Shown one piece after another: positions 8,659 through 17,332 of a DNA stretch of 64,000 nucleotides; position 1 is the first letter of the stretch; each line of letters begins with the position of its first letter. Location of the stretch: NCBI RefSeq assembly GCF_963662885.1, contig NZ_OY760062.1, positions 186,001-250,000 of the forward strand, in the 5' to 3' direction. The DNA comes from an uncultured Pseudodesulfovibrio sp. (GTDB lineage Bacteria > Desulfobacterota > Desulfovibrionia > Desulfovibrionales > Desulfovibrionaceae). A program made the translations under genes and the position numbers. The notes under the pieces were generated by a model that saw nothing but the letters and a program-made list of their open reading frames with translations, made no database searches and was not told the DNA's origin.

Positions 8659-9819
8659 CTACATCCCCAGCCCGTTGGCGCTGAAGACCGGGGTTCCCTG
8701 GCGCAGAGTCAGGGCCGCGAAGGGCAGTGCCGGGTCCGAGTCGTCCACGAGGACCAGATCGGCGCGTTTGCCGGGCTCGATGTCGCCGCGGTCGGTCATT
8801 CCGGCTGCGCGGGCCGGGCCGGAGGAAACCAGCCGCCAGGCGTCCGGGAAGGGGCAGACCTTGTCGCGGGACAGGGCGAAGGCGGCCTGGAGCAGGGAAG
8901 GGTAGAAGTAGTCCGAGGTCAGGGCGTCGCACAGATTCATGCGGATGGCGTCGCGGGCCATGAGCCGGTTGATATGGCTCTTGCCGCGCAGGGCATTGGG
9001 GGCGCCCAGGATGACCGCATCGCCGAGTTCGCGTGCGCTCCGGGCAGTGGGCTCGTCCAGGGGGAATTCGGAAATGGCGCACCCCAACTTGTTGTACCAG
9101 GAGCGGGTGGCCGGGTCCGGGTCGTCGTGGGAAGCCATGGGGAGGTTCCGTTCCGCCGCCGCAGCGGCCAGCCGCCGGATGCCTTCTGGCACGGCGGCCG
9201 CGCGTTCCTTTATCTCGGTTATCAGATTGATGAACGACTCCCGGTTCAGGCCGGTGCGGTCCAGATACCCTGACATTTTGGAGTAGCGGTCCAGATTGGA
9301 GAACATGGCGTCGATATGGTCGTTGAAGGCGAGCATGTCCACGGTCCCGTCGAGTATCCAGGATTCGACCTCGTCCAGGGCCGGGAGGTTGTACGTCTCG
9401 AAGCGCAGGTGCAGGCGGGTGTCGCAACCCAGCCTGTCCCGTACGGCCTTGAAATCGGCCAGAAAGGCGTGGGCGGCTTCACGGCTCCGTAACCCCGGTT
9501 CCCAGGAGCAGGTCAGTCCGTGGAAAGCGGTGGTGATGCCGTTGGCCGTCATGGTCCGGTCGGTATCGAGCAGCCCCAGGGCGCGGCTGAAGGACACGCC
9601 CGCGCGGGGCATGATGTGGCGCTCGAAGCCGTCGCCGTGCAGATCCACTATGCCGGGCAGGATGAGCTTGCCCCGTGCGTCGATGGATTTCCCGCCGTTC
9701 GCACTCCCGGTCAAGGAGTCCCCGACTTCCTGAATGACCCCGTCGGCCACGATGATGTCCGTCTGTCGCATGTCGCCGTCCGGCAACAGCACGCGTCCGT
9801 TTCGTATGCGCATATCCAT
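8659..9819 (-). CDS. phnM: Alpha-D-ribose 1-methylphosphonate 5-triphosphate diphosphatase
   Basis: The 386-residue product is an amidohydrolase-fold enzyme matching PhnM, which removes pyrophosphate from the ribosyl-alkylphosphonate triphosphate in the C-P lyase pathway. The metal-site region DLHGDGFERH near residue 57 replaces the usual HxH, as is typical of PhnM, and MASHDD and LTSDYFYPSLL are further family landmarks. The C-terminus has the standard amidohydrolase ending GDIEPGKRADLVLVD. I chose the ATG at 9819 (MDMRIRNG) because AAGGAAAG lies about 5 bases upstream; the second ATG at 9813 is possible. It is divergent from phnDCE. The C-P lyase core is not in the window. Confidence 0.9.
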   Translation of the reverse strand: MDMRIRNGRVLLPDGDMRQTDIIVADGVIQEVGDSLTGSANGGKSIDARGKLILPGIVDLHGDGFERHIMPRAGVSFSRALGLLDTDRTMTANGITTAFHGLTCSWEPGLRSREAAHAFLADFKAVRDRLGCDTRLHLRFETYNLPALDEVESWILDGTVDMLAFNDHIDAMFSNLDRYSKMSGYLDRTGLNRESFINLITEIKERAAAVPEGIRRLAAAAAERNLPMASHDDPDPATRSWYNKLGCAISEFPLDEPTARSARELGDAVILGAPNALRGKSHINRLMARDAIRMNLCDALTSDYFYPSLLQAAFALSRDKVCPFPDAWRLVSSGPARAAGMTDRGDIEPGKRADLVLVDDSDPALPFAALTLRQGTPVFSANGLGM

Positions 9820-9979
9820 GTATTCTTTCCTTGTTGTCAGCTTGTTCGCATGAAGATCGTGCGGCCGTTTCGTGACGGTCGCGCGGCGATTCGCCGTGAA
9901 GCCGTTTTCCCGTATCTGAAGCACCGGGTTTCCGGATTGGGGGCCATGTTCGGCGAGGCTGTCGGAAAAAGTAAAGCAG

Positions 9980-10002
9980 TAGACAGGTCGCTGATTTGTC
10001 TA
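9980..10002. promoter_or_regulatory. Operator-like palindrome between phnM and phnD
   Basis: TAGACA and TGTCTA form a perfect 6-bp inverted repeat separated by 11 bases. It lies in the 301-bp divergent phnM-phnD interval (9820-10120), about 120 bases before phnD. A TAGAC-type half site fits what is known of HutC/PhnF-subfamily GntR operators, so the nearby phnF-type regulator is the natural candidate. The rest of the interval holds no convincing gene. Confidence 0.4.
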
Positions 10003-10120
10003 GGGGAAGTTCGTCTTATGTACGTTCAACCGCAATCAGCGCGTAACGCAACGGCCATACTCTGTGACCCAATCGATCGTCGGCCCTGGCCGGCGCAACC
10101 GGAAATCATGGAGAGAATCA

Positions 10121-11002
10121 ATGAAACGTTCGATCGTCACCCTGCTCATGGCTCTGCTCATGGTCTGTGCCATGGGGGCCTGGGCCCTGGCCGCCGAAAC
10201 CGTTCGGCTGGCCGTCACCGATTTAGAAGGCATGGAGGAACTCCAGCGGGAGTTCGGCGTGTTCAAGGAAAAGCTGGGCAGCCTGACCGGCTACGATTTC
10301 GAGTTCTTCCCGGTCAACAATCGCACCGCCGCCGTGGAGGCGCTCAAGTCCAAGCGTGTGGATTTCGTCCTGACCGGCCCGGCCGAGTACGTGGTCTTCA
10401 AGAAGCGCGTGCATGCCGAACCCGTGGTCGGTTTTTCCCGGCCCGACTACTTCGGTTCGATCATCGTGCTGGCCGACAGCGGGATCAATTCCGTCCCGGA
10501 ACTCAAGAGCAAAAAGGTGGCCATGGGCGATGTGGGCTCCACTTCCAAGCACCTGGCCCCCATGCAGATCCTCAAGGACAACGGGCTTGATCCCCTCAAG
10601 GACGTCAAGACCATGCACGTGGACTACAAGGTCGGCTTCGAGGCCCTCAAGCGCGGCGACGTGGCCGCATTCTGCACCACCAATGACAAGTTCCTGAAGA
10701 TGCGGTCCAAGGACAAGCAGCTGTCCGCTGGCGCGTTCAAGGTCATCGCGCGCGGTCCTGACCTGCCCAACGACGTGCTCGTGGTCGGCCCCCACGTTTC
10801 CAAGGATGTGGTTGCCAAGGTGCGTGCCGCCTTTGCCGATCATTCCGACGAGATGGTCGCCGCCATTCTGACCGGTGATGACAACCAGAAATACAAGGGC
10901 ATGGTCTTCCTGCCGAACGTCAAGGACGCGGACTACAACTATGTGCGCTCCATGTACGCGACCATCGGCTATCCCCAGTACTCGGACTTCGTGGGTGACT
11001 GA
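10121..11002 (+). CDS. phnD: Phosphonate ABC transporter, periplasmic binding protein
   Basis: The product (293 residues from the ATG at 10121) has a clear Sec signal peptide: MKRS, a hydrophobic core and AALA-type cleavage near residue 27. The mature chain is a PhnD-family type II periplasmic binding protein, with FFPVNNRTAAVEALKS, FVLTGPAEYVVF and GDVGSTSKHLAP, the Ser/Thr-rich loop that binds the phosphonate group. Its stop overlaps the phnC start, so phnD-phnC-phnE form an operon. It would capture alkylphosphonates or, as for some PhnD homologues, phosphite. An upstream in-frame start at 10064 would put extra residues before the signal and is unlikely. Confidence 0.9.
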   Translation: MKRSIVTLLMALLMVCAMGAWALAAETVRLAVTDLEGMEELQREFGVFKEKLGSLTGYDFEFFPVNNRTAAVEALKSKRVDFVLTGPAEYVVFKKRVHAEPVVGFSRPDYFGSIIVLADSGINSVPELKSKKVAMGDVGSTSKHLAPMQILKDNGLDPLKDVKTMHVDYKVGFEALKRGDVAAFCTTNDKFLKMRSKDKQLSAGAFKVIARGPDLPNDVLVVGPHVSKDVVAKVRAAFADHSDEMVAAILTGDDNQKYKGMVFLPNVKDADYNYVRSMYATIGYPQYSDFVGD

Positions 11003-11796
11003 TGCTGAAGTTCAATACGTCCGCCGGGGAAGTCTCCCCGGCGGCCTTTTCCGGTGAGCATATGGAGATTCGGGTCAAGGGGCTGGTCAAGTCCTTTGGC
11101 CGGAATACCATCCTGGACGGGGTGGATCTGGCCGTGAACAAGGGCGAGGCGGTGGCGCTTGTCGGTTCCAACGGCGCGGGCAAGTCGACTTTTCTGCGCT
11201 GCCTGTTGCGGCTCATAGAGCCGAGTGATGGAAGCGTGGAGATGGGCGGGGCTGACGTCCTGTCTCTGGGCCGGGCGGGCCTGCGCAAGTTGCGCAGCCA
11301 GGTCGGTTTCGTCTTTCAGAAGCACAATCTGGTGCCGCGTTTGACCGCCCTGACCAACGTTCTGCACGGAGCCCAGAGCCGAAAACGCGGGCCGCGGGTC
11401 TGGTGGCACATGCTGGCCACGGACGGGGAGCGCCAGGAGGCCATGCGCTGTCTGCAACTGGTCGGTCTGTCCCATGTGGCCGAGCAGCGGGTGGACCAGC
11501 TCTCGGGCGGCCAGTCCCAGCGGGTGGCCATCGCCCGGGCGCTCATGCAGCGGCCCCGCATCATGTTTGCGGACGAACCCGTTGCCAGCCTCGACCCCAA
11601 TGCAGGCGAGGAGGTCATGCGCCTGTTCGTGGACCTCATCCGCGAGCGGGGGCTGACCCTGGTCTACACCTCCCATTCCGTGCGTCACGCTCTCGAATAC
11701 TCGGACCGGGTCATCGGACTGCGCGACGGGCATATCGAGATGGACAGCGACTCATCCAAACTGAATGAGGGGACCTTGCGGAGGATCTATGGCTGA
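11002..11796 (+). CDS. phnC: Phosphonate ABC transporter ATP-binding protein
   Basis: This 264-residue ATPase has a complete set of ABC motifs: Walker A GSNGAGKST, Q-loop VFQKHN, signature LSGGQSQRV, Walker B IMFADEP and switch His in YTSHSV. The KHNLVPRLTALTNVLHG segment is characteristic of PhnC. The ATG at 11002 shares bases with the phnD stop (TGATG); an internal ATG at 11062 (MEIRVKG) would fit the usual N-terminus better and is a fair alternative. It energises phosphonate import with PhnE. Its stop overlaps the phnE start. Confidence 0.9.
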   Translation: MLKFNTSAGEVSPAAFSGEHMEIRVKGLVKSFGRNTILDGVDLAVNKGEAVALVGSNGAGKSTFLRCLLRLIEPSDGSVEMGGADVLSLGRAGLRKLRSQVGFVFQKHNLVPRLTALTNVLHGAQSRKRGPRVWWHMLATDGERQEAMRCLQLVGLSHVAEQRVDQLSGGQSQRVAIARALMQRPRIMFADEPVASLDPNAGEEVMRLFVDLIRERGLTLVYTSHSVRHALEYSDRVIGLRDGHIEMDSDSSKLNEGTLRRIYG

Positions 11797-12628
11797 CCGT
11801 ACTCGCCAGGACAATCGATTCGTTTACGACGGGCAGGCCACGGACCCCGGTCTGCTGCCCATCCGCTTCCCGAGGCCCAGCGCGCTGTCTTTCGCTCTCT
11901 ATGCGGCAGGGCTGGCGTTTTTCATCGTCTCCATGCGGAACATCAATTTCTCGCTGACCGAGTTCGTGCACGGCTTCCCCTACATCGTGGACCTCATTTC
12001 CGAGATGTTTCCGCCTTCCCTGCGGCGTGTTGACGCGGTGGCCATGTCCCTGCTCGAGACATTGCAGATGGCGCTGGTCGGTACGGTCTTCGGGGTGGTC
12101 TTCAGTTTGGTGCTGGGCATTCTCGCGAGCAAGAGCCAGACGCCCAACAAGGTCCTGTACTATTTCTCCAGAAACCTCATCGCCTTGTTTCGGACCGTGC
12201 CGGATCTGATCTGGGCGCTGTTCTTCGTGGTCATGGTCGGTCTGGGGCCGTTCGCTGGCACCCTGGCGATCATGGTCGATACCATGGGGTTCTGCGGCCG
12301 CTTCTTCGCCGAGGCCATGGAGGAAGTGGACAAGGGACCGCAGGAGGCCCTGGAAGCATTGGGAGCGAGCCGTCTGGGTACGGTCATCTGCGCCGTTATC
12401 CCGGCCGCGCTGCCGTCATTTGTGAACACCGCCCTGTTCAGCCTGGAAAAGGCAACGCGGTCCTCGGTTGTGCTGGGGCTCGTCGGAGCAGGAGGCATAG
12501 GCATCGAGCTCAAGGTTTCCATGGACATGTTCATGTATTCCGAGGCCTCGACCATCATCCTGATGATCTTCTGCCTGGTCCTGCTTGTGGAGCAGCTTTC
12601 TTCCCGCTTGAGGAAACGGATTATCTAG
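11789..12628 (+). CDS. phnE: Phosphonate ABC transporter permease
   Basis: The 279-residue inner-membrane protein begins at an ATG with GGAGG about 5 bases before it and overlaps the end of phnC. Hydrophobic segments lie near residues 32-52, 90-115, 130-160, 215-235 and 250-270. The EAA-type cytoplasmic loop is present as EALEALGASRLGTVICAVIPAALPSF, here spanning roughly residues 190-215, and RTVPDLIWALFF is a PhnE landmark. It forms the translocation path for PhnD-delivered substrate. It ends 1 base from the convergent regulator gene. Confidence 0.9.
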   Translation: MADRTRQDNRFVYDGQATDPGLLPIRFPRPSALSFALYAAGLAFFIVSMRNINFSLTEFVHGFPYIVDLISEMFPPSLRRVDAVAMSLLETLQMALVGTVFGVVFSLVLGILASKSQTPNKVLYYFSRNLIALFRTVPDLIWALFFVVMVGLGPFAGTLAIMVDTMGFCGRFFAEAMEEVDKGPQEALEALGASRLGTVICAVIPAALPSFVNTALFSLEKATRSSVVLGLVGAGGIGIELKVSMDMFMYSEASTIILMIFCLVLLVEQLSSRLRKRII

Positions 12629-12629
12629 C

Positions 12630-13511
12630 TCAGTCCAGAAACGTCTTGATGACCAGTTCGATCTTGTCACCGCCGTATCGGGTTATCCCGAAGTCAACGG
12701 GCACCCCGAGTTCGTCCACGTTGACCGAACGGGTCTCCAGAACCGGGCAATGACGGGGAAGGCCAAGCAAACGGGCCTCCTCGGAAGTCGCCTGCCGGGT
12801 CAGGATACGGGTTTCCTCGCGGAAGTAGTCGGCCACGCCATGGGCGACGAGGCACTGGGTGATGGACCCGGTTCGCCGGAAGGTGTCATGCAGACCGGCA
12901 AATCGCGGCCGAGGGAAATAATGGGTGGTCAGGGACAGGGGGCGGTCTTCGGCCTTGCGCAGGATTTCGAGCACCGAGACCTGGGCGGTTGGCTGTATCT
13001 GGAGCGCCCTAGATACGGCATCCCCGGCCTCGGCCACATGATGCCCGATGAGCACCCCGTCGTGGGAGCGATTCTGCCGGTTCAGATTGTCGCTGAACCG
13101 CGTGCGCCGCGAAACCAGATATTCCACAACATGCTCGCTGACGAACGTGCCCCGTCCCTTTTCCGACCGGACCAGGGCCTGCTCCTGAAGGTGGGACAAG
13201 GCCCGCCGCACGGTGTGTCGGTTGACGCTGTACCATTTGGCCAGCGTGCTTTCGGCAGGCAGACGTTCTCCTCTTGAGAAATGCCCGCGGGTGATTTCCC
13301 GTTCCAGGGCCGAGGCTATCTGCCGCCACAGCGGAGACCGGCGGCTTCTGTCCAGCAGGAACCGTCTGTCCGAGTCATCGGCATGTGAGTTCAGTCCGCT
13401 CATGGTCTGGCAATGCCACTGATCGGCCCCCTTGTCTGTATCGGTGAGGTTAAGATTCCGCTTTCGTTCGCTCTCCCGAATCACGTTTGGGTCGGCCTTC
13501 ATCCTTGACAT
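12630..13511 (-). CDS. phnF: GntR/HutC-family regulator, PhnF-type
   Basis: The protein has an N-terminal winged HTH (PLWRQIASALEREI, LPAESTLAKWYSVNRHTVRRAL, GRGTFV) and a C-terminal UTRA ligand domain (residues about 130-285) ending in the ITRYGGDKIELVI block typical of PhnF. PhnF-type repressors control phosphonate uptake genes; phnDCE converges on it from the other side with a 1-bp gap. The start is uncertain: ATGs at 13511 and 13502, or 13403 (MSGLNSH), which would give a more usual short N-terminus. None has a strong ribosome site. A 7-bp inverted repeat (GGAGGAT/ATCCTCC, 13529-13548) lies just upstream and could be its own operator or a leader hairpin. Confidence 0.8.
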   Translation of the reverse strand: MSRMKADPNVIRESERKRNLNLTDTDKGADQWHCQTMSGLNSHADDSDRRFLLDRSRRSPLWRQIASALEREITRGHFSRGERLPAESTLAKWYSVNRHTVRRALSHLQEQALVRSEKGRGTFVSEHVVEYLVSRRTRFSDNLNRQNRSHDGVLIGHHVAEAGDAVSRALQIQPTAQVSVLEILRKAEDRPLSLTTHYFPRPRFAGLHDTFRRTGSITQCLVAHGVADYFREETRILTRQATSEEARLLGLPRHCPVLETRSVNVDELGVPVDFGITRYGGDKIELVIKTFLD

Positions 13512-13709
13512 GAATAGGCCACATTTACGGAGGATCGGGCAATCCTCCCGGAAGGGAAGTTGGTATGAATAATCATTGTTCCCTGGTCGATGCCGATTGT
13601 ATTGACGGCATAGTGTCGGCGGTTATCGACCCAGCGTCTGCCGGGCGTCTACGGACACCCCTGGTCGATAAGGGAAACCCGTATAGTTCAACTTTCATGG
13701 AGAGTGACC

Positions 13710-14942
13710 ATGTGCGAAGCTTGCAAGAATAAAGCGCATACCGTTGAGAAGAGTGTTTCCGATCCCGAAAACAAGAGCCGTCGGGAGTTCATGGCAAACG
13801 GCGCCAAGATTGCGGCCGGCGTGGGCCTGACCACCGCGTTCGGGGCCGGGCTGACCGCCGGGGCGAGCGAGGCCCAGGCCAAGGACAACGCCATGGCCGA
13901 GTCCACGGTCCGTGCCTGGGGCGCGGACAGCAAGGAAGGGCATTTCCATCCCATGGACATCAAGCGCCGGGCGGTCGGTCCCAACGACGTGAAGATGGAT
14001 ATTCTTTTCGCCGGAATCTGCCATTCCGACATCCACACCGTGCACAGCGATTGGGGGCCTGCCCATTATCCCCTGGTGCCCGGCCACGAGATGGTCGGCC
14101 GTGTGGTTGCCGTGGGCAGCAACGTCACCCGGTTCAAGGTGGGCGACGTCGGCGGCGTGGGCTGCATGGTCGATTCCTGCGGCGTCTGCGAGAACTGCAA
14201 GGCCGACCGTGAGCAGAACTGCCTTAACGGCACCACCTTCACCTACGATTCCGAAGACAAGGTCTCCGGCGGCTTCACCTACGGTGGCTATTCCAAAGCC
14301 ATCGTGGTCAAGGAGCATTTCGTGGTCAACATCCCGGACAACATGGATCTTTCGCGCGTCGCGCCGATCATGTGCGCGGGTATCACGACGTTCTCTCCCA
14401 TGCAGCATTGGGAGCTCATGAAGGGCCAGAACCTCGCCGTGATCGGGCTGGGCGGTCTGGGCCATATGGCGGTCAAGCTCGGCGCTGCTCACGGCGCGAA
14501 CGTCACCGTTTTCACGACCACGCAGGACAAGATGGCCGACGCCAAGAAAATGGGCGCAAAAGAGGCCGTGCTGTGGTCCGACGAGGCGGCGTTCAAGCGC
14601 TATCAGGCAAGCTTCGATCTGATGATCTCGACGGTTCCCGTGCCGTTCAAGATCCAGCCGTTCCTGAACCTGCTGAAGCTGGACGCCACCCTGGTCAACG
14701 TCGGTGATCTGTTCGACATGGACGGCATCAACGGCATGGCCCTGGCTTTCGGACGGCACAGCCTGGCCGGCTCCATGATCGGCGGCATGAAGGAGACCCA
14801 GGCGGTTGTCGACTATTGCGCCTCCCACAACATTGCCCCTGACGTGGAGATCATCAAGCCTTCCGAGATCGAGCGCGCCTACCAGAGCGTGGTGAACAAG
14901 GAAGCCCGGTATCGCTTCGTCATCGATATGCAGAACGCCTAA
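13710..14942 (+). CDS. Zinc alcohol dehydrogenase (CAD/YahK-like) with a Tat-type N-terminus
   Basis: The catalytic part (residues about 65-405) is a medium-chain zinc dehydrogenase of the cinnamyl-alcohol/YahK type: catalytic zinc residues in AGICHSDIH and PGHEMVG, structural zinc set CGVCENCKADREQNC, and Rossmann fingerprint GLGGLGHMAVKLG. The unusual part is residues 1-60: a short Cys-containing leader, then SRREFMANGAKIAAG with an Ala/Gly-rich hydrophobic stretch and an AQA cleavage-like site, a twin-arginine signal. If it works, the enzyme is exported folded with NAD(P) bound. GGAGAG precedes the ATG at 13710 by 5 bases. It is a single gene ending in a strong terminator. An alternative is that the leader is a pseudo-Tat segment and the enzyme stays inside. 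Confidence 0.8.
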   Translation: MCEACKNKAHTVEKSVSDPENKSRREFMANGAKIAAGVGLTTAFGAGLTAGASEAQAKDNAMAESTVRAWGADSKEGHFHPMDIKRRAVGPNDVKMDILFAGICHSDIHTVHSDWGPAHYPLVPGHEMVGRVVAVGSNVTRFKVGDVGGVGCMVDSCGVCENCKADREQNCLNGTTFTYDSEDKVSGGFTYGGYSKAIVVKEHFVVNIPDNMDLSRVAPIMCAGITTFSPMQHWELMKGQNLAVIGLGGLGHMAVKLGAAHGANVTVFTTTQDKMADAKKMGAKEAVLWSDEAAFKRYQASFDLMISTVPVPFKIQPFLNLLKLDATLVNVGDLFDMDGINGMALAFGRHSLAGSMIGGMKETQAVVDYCASHNIAPDVEIIKPSEIERAYQSVVNKEARYRFVIDMQNA

Positions 14943-14959
14943 TTCGTAGAAACTTCATC

Positions 14960-14999
14960 AGGCCCCGCGTCCGCAAAATGGACCGGGGCCTTTTTTTTT
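14960..14999 (+). terminator. Terminator of the alcohol dehydrogenase gene
   Basis: GGCCCCG pairs with CGGGGCC, extended by GTCC/GGAC around a single bulge, followed by nine T. It starts 18 bases after the stop codon. Confidence 0.9.
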
Positions 15000-15299
15000 G
15001 GCGAGGAGTCCGCCAGTCGCCTTTCCCCGGTTTCGGCGTCCATAATTGCATGGGAAGATAAACGATAGTAAGAGGTTGTCTGAGCAGGATTTGGTCTGAC
15101 ACCCTGAGACGGTTGCTATGAAACGATCATGTTCATATATTCAGGCGTGTTGGAAGCAACCTCTATAGGCGGGGAAAACGCGGGCCTTCTGGCGGTCTGT
15201 TCGGCTAGGGGACCGTTTGTATCCGAAGGTATTGAAATTGCAATGGGTCCGGCATAGAAACAACGAGCGTCAACCTCTTGAACCGTAACCGGTGGAATG
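15000..15299. other. Intergenic interval before the PilZ gene
   Basis: No gene is supported in this 300-base interval. The only structure seen is a spaced inverted repeat, AGAGGTTG at 15071-15078 and CAACCTCT at 15157-15164, which could close a large leader-RNA loop or be coincidental. Confidence 0.4.
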
Positions 15300-16286
15300 A
15301 TGGTTCAATTTCTGGTCCAGTCCAATTACCTGCGCGAGGTGCAACGTACCTTCGGCGGCGGGGGAACCCTCGATTTTAAGGAACTGCTGTTCCGGACTTT
15401 GTCCGTGGCCGTTCCCATGTTCGTTGTTTACGTTCTGTGGCGTTACCGGCTGCTTATTTTGCATGTGGCCGGACGCTGGGCGTCCCGGTTGTTGCGTAGC
15501 CGAAAGCGGCGGGCCGTGGAAAACTATCTTGTCTCCCGGTCGGTGGTCATCGAGGTCTGTCTGTATACGGGGGGCGTGGTGGGGCGCAAACTGTGCGACG
15601 CCCGAATATCCAGCGTGGCCGGTGGGAAGATGCATCTTCAGCTCCTCGCCGCAAATCCGACCTTCACCCATCTCAAGCACCTGCGTGTCATCTGCTTTAC
15701 CCGGCCCTTCGCCTATTCGGGCAAGCGTATTAACGCGTTCACCACGCTGGTTACCCATGTGCGCAAGAGCGGTGTGGTTCTCAAGGGGATGAGCCTGCTC
15801 ACGCCGGTTCGCTACCGGTTCATCCTCAGACGGCGTCATTCGCGCCAGCGGGTGGCTCAGGAGGGGGCGGTTCGGGTCAAGGCTTGGAGCGGGCAGAAGG
15901 CACGTACCTTCTGGATGTTTCGGCCGGAGTTGCAGACAGTGAACAATCCCGCGCGCTATGATGCCCGTACGCGGCTGGCGGTGGAGAATATTTCGGCCGG
16001 GGGAATGCGTCTTTTCGTCGTCAATCCGGGGGGCGGCTTGCCTCCGCTCGACACCGGCGGGCAACTGGTCCTGCATTTCAGCATCTGGAACCCCAAGACG
16101 CGCAAGTACTCGTTCTTCACGGCCCTTGGCACCATCCGCAGCCGTTTTTCCGGTCGCGGCGGAGCCATCGGGCTGGGTATCCAGTTCATGGCCGAAGGGG
16201 AAAAGGTGAAGGGCCGATACACGTGGCATACCGTGCGCGGCGAGATTCCGGCCCTGGCGAAGTTCCTGGCCGGCATCGAAGAGTAG
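15300..16286 (+). CDS. Membrane-anchored PilZ-domain protein (probable c-di-GMP receptor)
   Basis: The 328-residue product has one hydrophobic segment near residues 32-52 followed by a basic patch. The C-terminal domain carries the two PilZ signatures: an arginine-rich RRRHSRQR near residue 180 and NISAGGMRLFV near residue 230 (the N/DxSxxG element). It would bind cyclic di-GMP at the inner face of the membrane and pass the signal to a partner; many Desulfovibrio PilZ proteins have this build. GGTGGA lies 5 bases before the second of two adjacent ATGs, so I use 15300 rather than 15297. It meets the fur-family gene tail to tail with no gap. Confidence 0.75.
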   Translation: MVQFLVQSNYLREVQRTFGGGGTLDFKELLFRTLSVAVPMFVVYVLWRYRLLILHVAGRWASRLLRSRKRRAVENYLVSRSVVIEVCLYTGGVVGRKLCDARISSVAGGKMHLQLLAANPTFTHLKHLRVICFTRPFAYSGKRINAFTTLVTHVRKSGVVLKGMSLLTPVRYRFILRRRHSRQRVAQEGAVRVKAWSGQKARTFWMFRPELQTVNNPARYDARTRLAVENISAGGMRLFVVNPGGGLPPLDTGGQLVLHFSIWNPKTRKYSFFTALGTIRSRFSGRGGAIGLGIQFMAEGEKVKGRYTWHTVRGEIPALAKFLAGIEE

Positions 16287-16718
16287 CTATTTTTTGCGGC
16301 ACTCCGGGCATACGCCGTAGAGGTACATCTTGTGGCGGATGAGGGTGAAGCCGTGCTCCTTGGCCAGTTGTTCCTGGCGGCGCTCAATGACTTCGTCCAC
16401 GATTTCGATGTTCTTGCCACAGTGCTCGCAGATCAGGTGATCGTGGTGGTCCTTGCCGTAGCAGGGCTCGTAACGGGTCACACCGTCGGCAAAATCCAGG
16501 GGTTCGATCAACCCGGAATCGCTCAGGAGCTTGAGGGTCCGGTAAACCGTGGCCTGGCCTATGGAGGCGTCCCGTTTCTTGACCAGAGCGTAGAGTTCTT
16601 CCGAGGAGAGGTGGTCGTTCTTCCGCAGCAAAGTATCGAGGATGACCCGCCGCTGGGGCGTCATCTTCAGGTTCTCATTGGCCAGATATTCAGCAAAGAC
16701 TTCTTGCGGGGCTTTCAT
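16287..16718 (-). CDS. fur: Fur-family metal-responsive regulator
   Basis: The 143-residue protein has the Fur winged helix (MTPQRRVILDTLL, SSEELYALVKKRDASIGQATVYRTLKLL) and dimer/metal domain with DHHDHLICEHCGKN and a C-terminal CPECRKK, i.e. two CxxC pairs for structural zinc and the HHDH regulatory metal ligands. It would repress iron (or, if PerR/Zur-like, peroxide or zinc) genes. The start at 16718 (MKAPQEVFAE) matches the usual Fur N-terminus; an upstream TTG at 16754 is less likely. Which metal it senses cannot be told from sequence alone. Confidence 0.85.
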   Translation of the reverse strand: MKAPQEVFAEYLANENLKMTPQRRVILDTLLRKNDHLSSEELYALVKKRDASIGQATVYRTLKLLSDSGLIEPLDFADGVTRYEPCYGKDHHDHLICEHCGKNIEIVDEVIERRQEQLAKEHGFTLIRHKMYLYGVCPECRKK

Positions 16719-16914
16719 TGGGATATCCCGTCGTTTTGTTTGAATTTCAGTCAATTCTTTTCATACGGGATGCAAAAGAAGGTGTCAAATAGGAACAATC
16801 CGGCGGGGAATTGCCCTGAACCGCCCAGAACCCCTTTTGCTCCTTGACATTCCGAGGTACGGTTTCTACAAACGTTTTCCCACAAATCGGCGCATAAACA
16901 CGCCGATCCACCTT

Positions 16915-17006
16915 GGAGAGGTGGCAGAGCTCGGTTTAATGCGCTGGTCTTGAAAACCAGAGACGGGGCAACTCGTCCGGGGGTTCGAATCCCTCCCTCT
17001 CCGCCA
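16915..17006 (+). tRNA. serT: tRNA-Ser(UGA)
   Basis: The acceptor strands GGAGAGG and CCTCTCC pair perfectly, with G discriminator and encoded CCA. The anticodon stem CTGGT/ACCAG encloses CTTGAAA, giving anticodon TGA. A long class II variable arm and a canonical T arm (GGGGG TTCGAAT CCCTC type) are present. All features of an intact serine tRNA are visible. The gene symbol follows E. coli usage for this isoacceptor. Confidence 0.95.
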
Positions 17007-17014
17007 GAAAAAAT

Positions 17015-17056
17015 AAGCTAATTCAGAAACTCTTGAGTTTTGAATTAGCTTTTTTT
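17015..17056 (+). terminator. Terminator of tRNA-Ser(UGA)
   Basis: AAGCTAATTCA pairs with TGAATTAGCTT, with a further AAACTC/GAGTTT inner stem, followed by a run of T. It begins 9 bases after the CCA. Confidence 0.9.
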
Positions 17057-17301
17057 GTTCTCCTGCCGCTCTCCATGCCCAACTGTTGAATATTGGAATA
17101 GGGGGCAATCCATTCATCGTAACCATGACTTCTTGTTGGTTGGAGGGTGAAGTATTACTGCCTCTTAGTCATAATTATCATGATATGTTGTCTTGGTTCC
17201 GGGAGGTTAAAACCATCACAATGGTTTGTTAGTGATGTGAATACCGCATAGGGATTGACAGAGGGCGGTGTCGGAAGTAGGGTTTTAAAAACATGAACGA
17301 A

Positions 17302-17318
17302 GTGCGATAATGTCGCAC
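17302..17318. promoter_or_regulatory. Operator-like palindrome before the IclR gene
   Basis: GTGCGATAATGTCGCAC is a perfect 6-bp inverted repeat around TAATG, ending 14 bases before the iclR-type ATG. The core GTGCGATAATG recurs exactly in the operator candidate at 18101-18140 and nearly so at 18321-18360, so it is probably an autoregulatory site. The remaining bases from 17057 to 17301 contain no recognised gene. Confidence 0.65.
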
Positions 17319-17332
17319 GGAAAAAGGTGAAG

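Noticed and set aside
16866..17126. Minus-strand reading frame over tRNA-Ser(UGA)
   Set aside because: It contains the well-known antisense-tRNA artefact pattern (GRDSNPR) and has no ribosome site.
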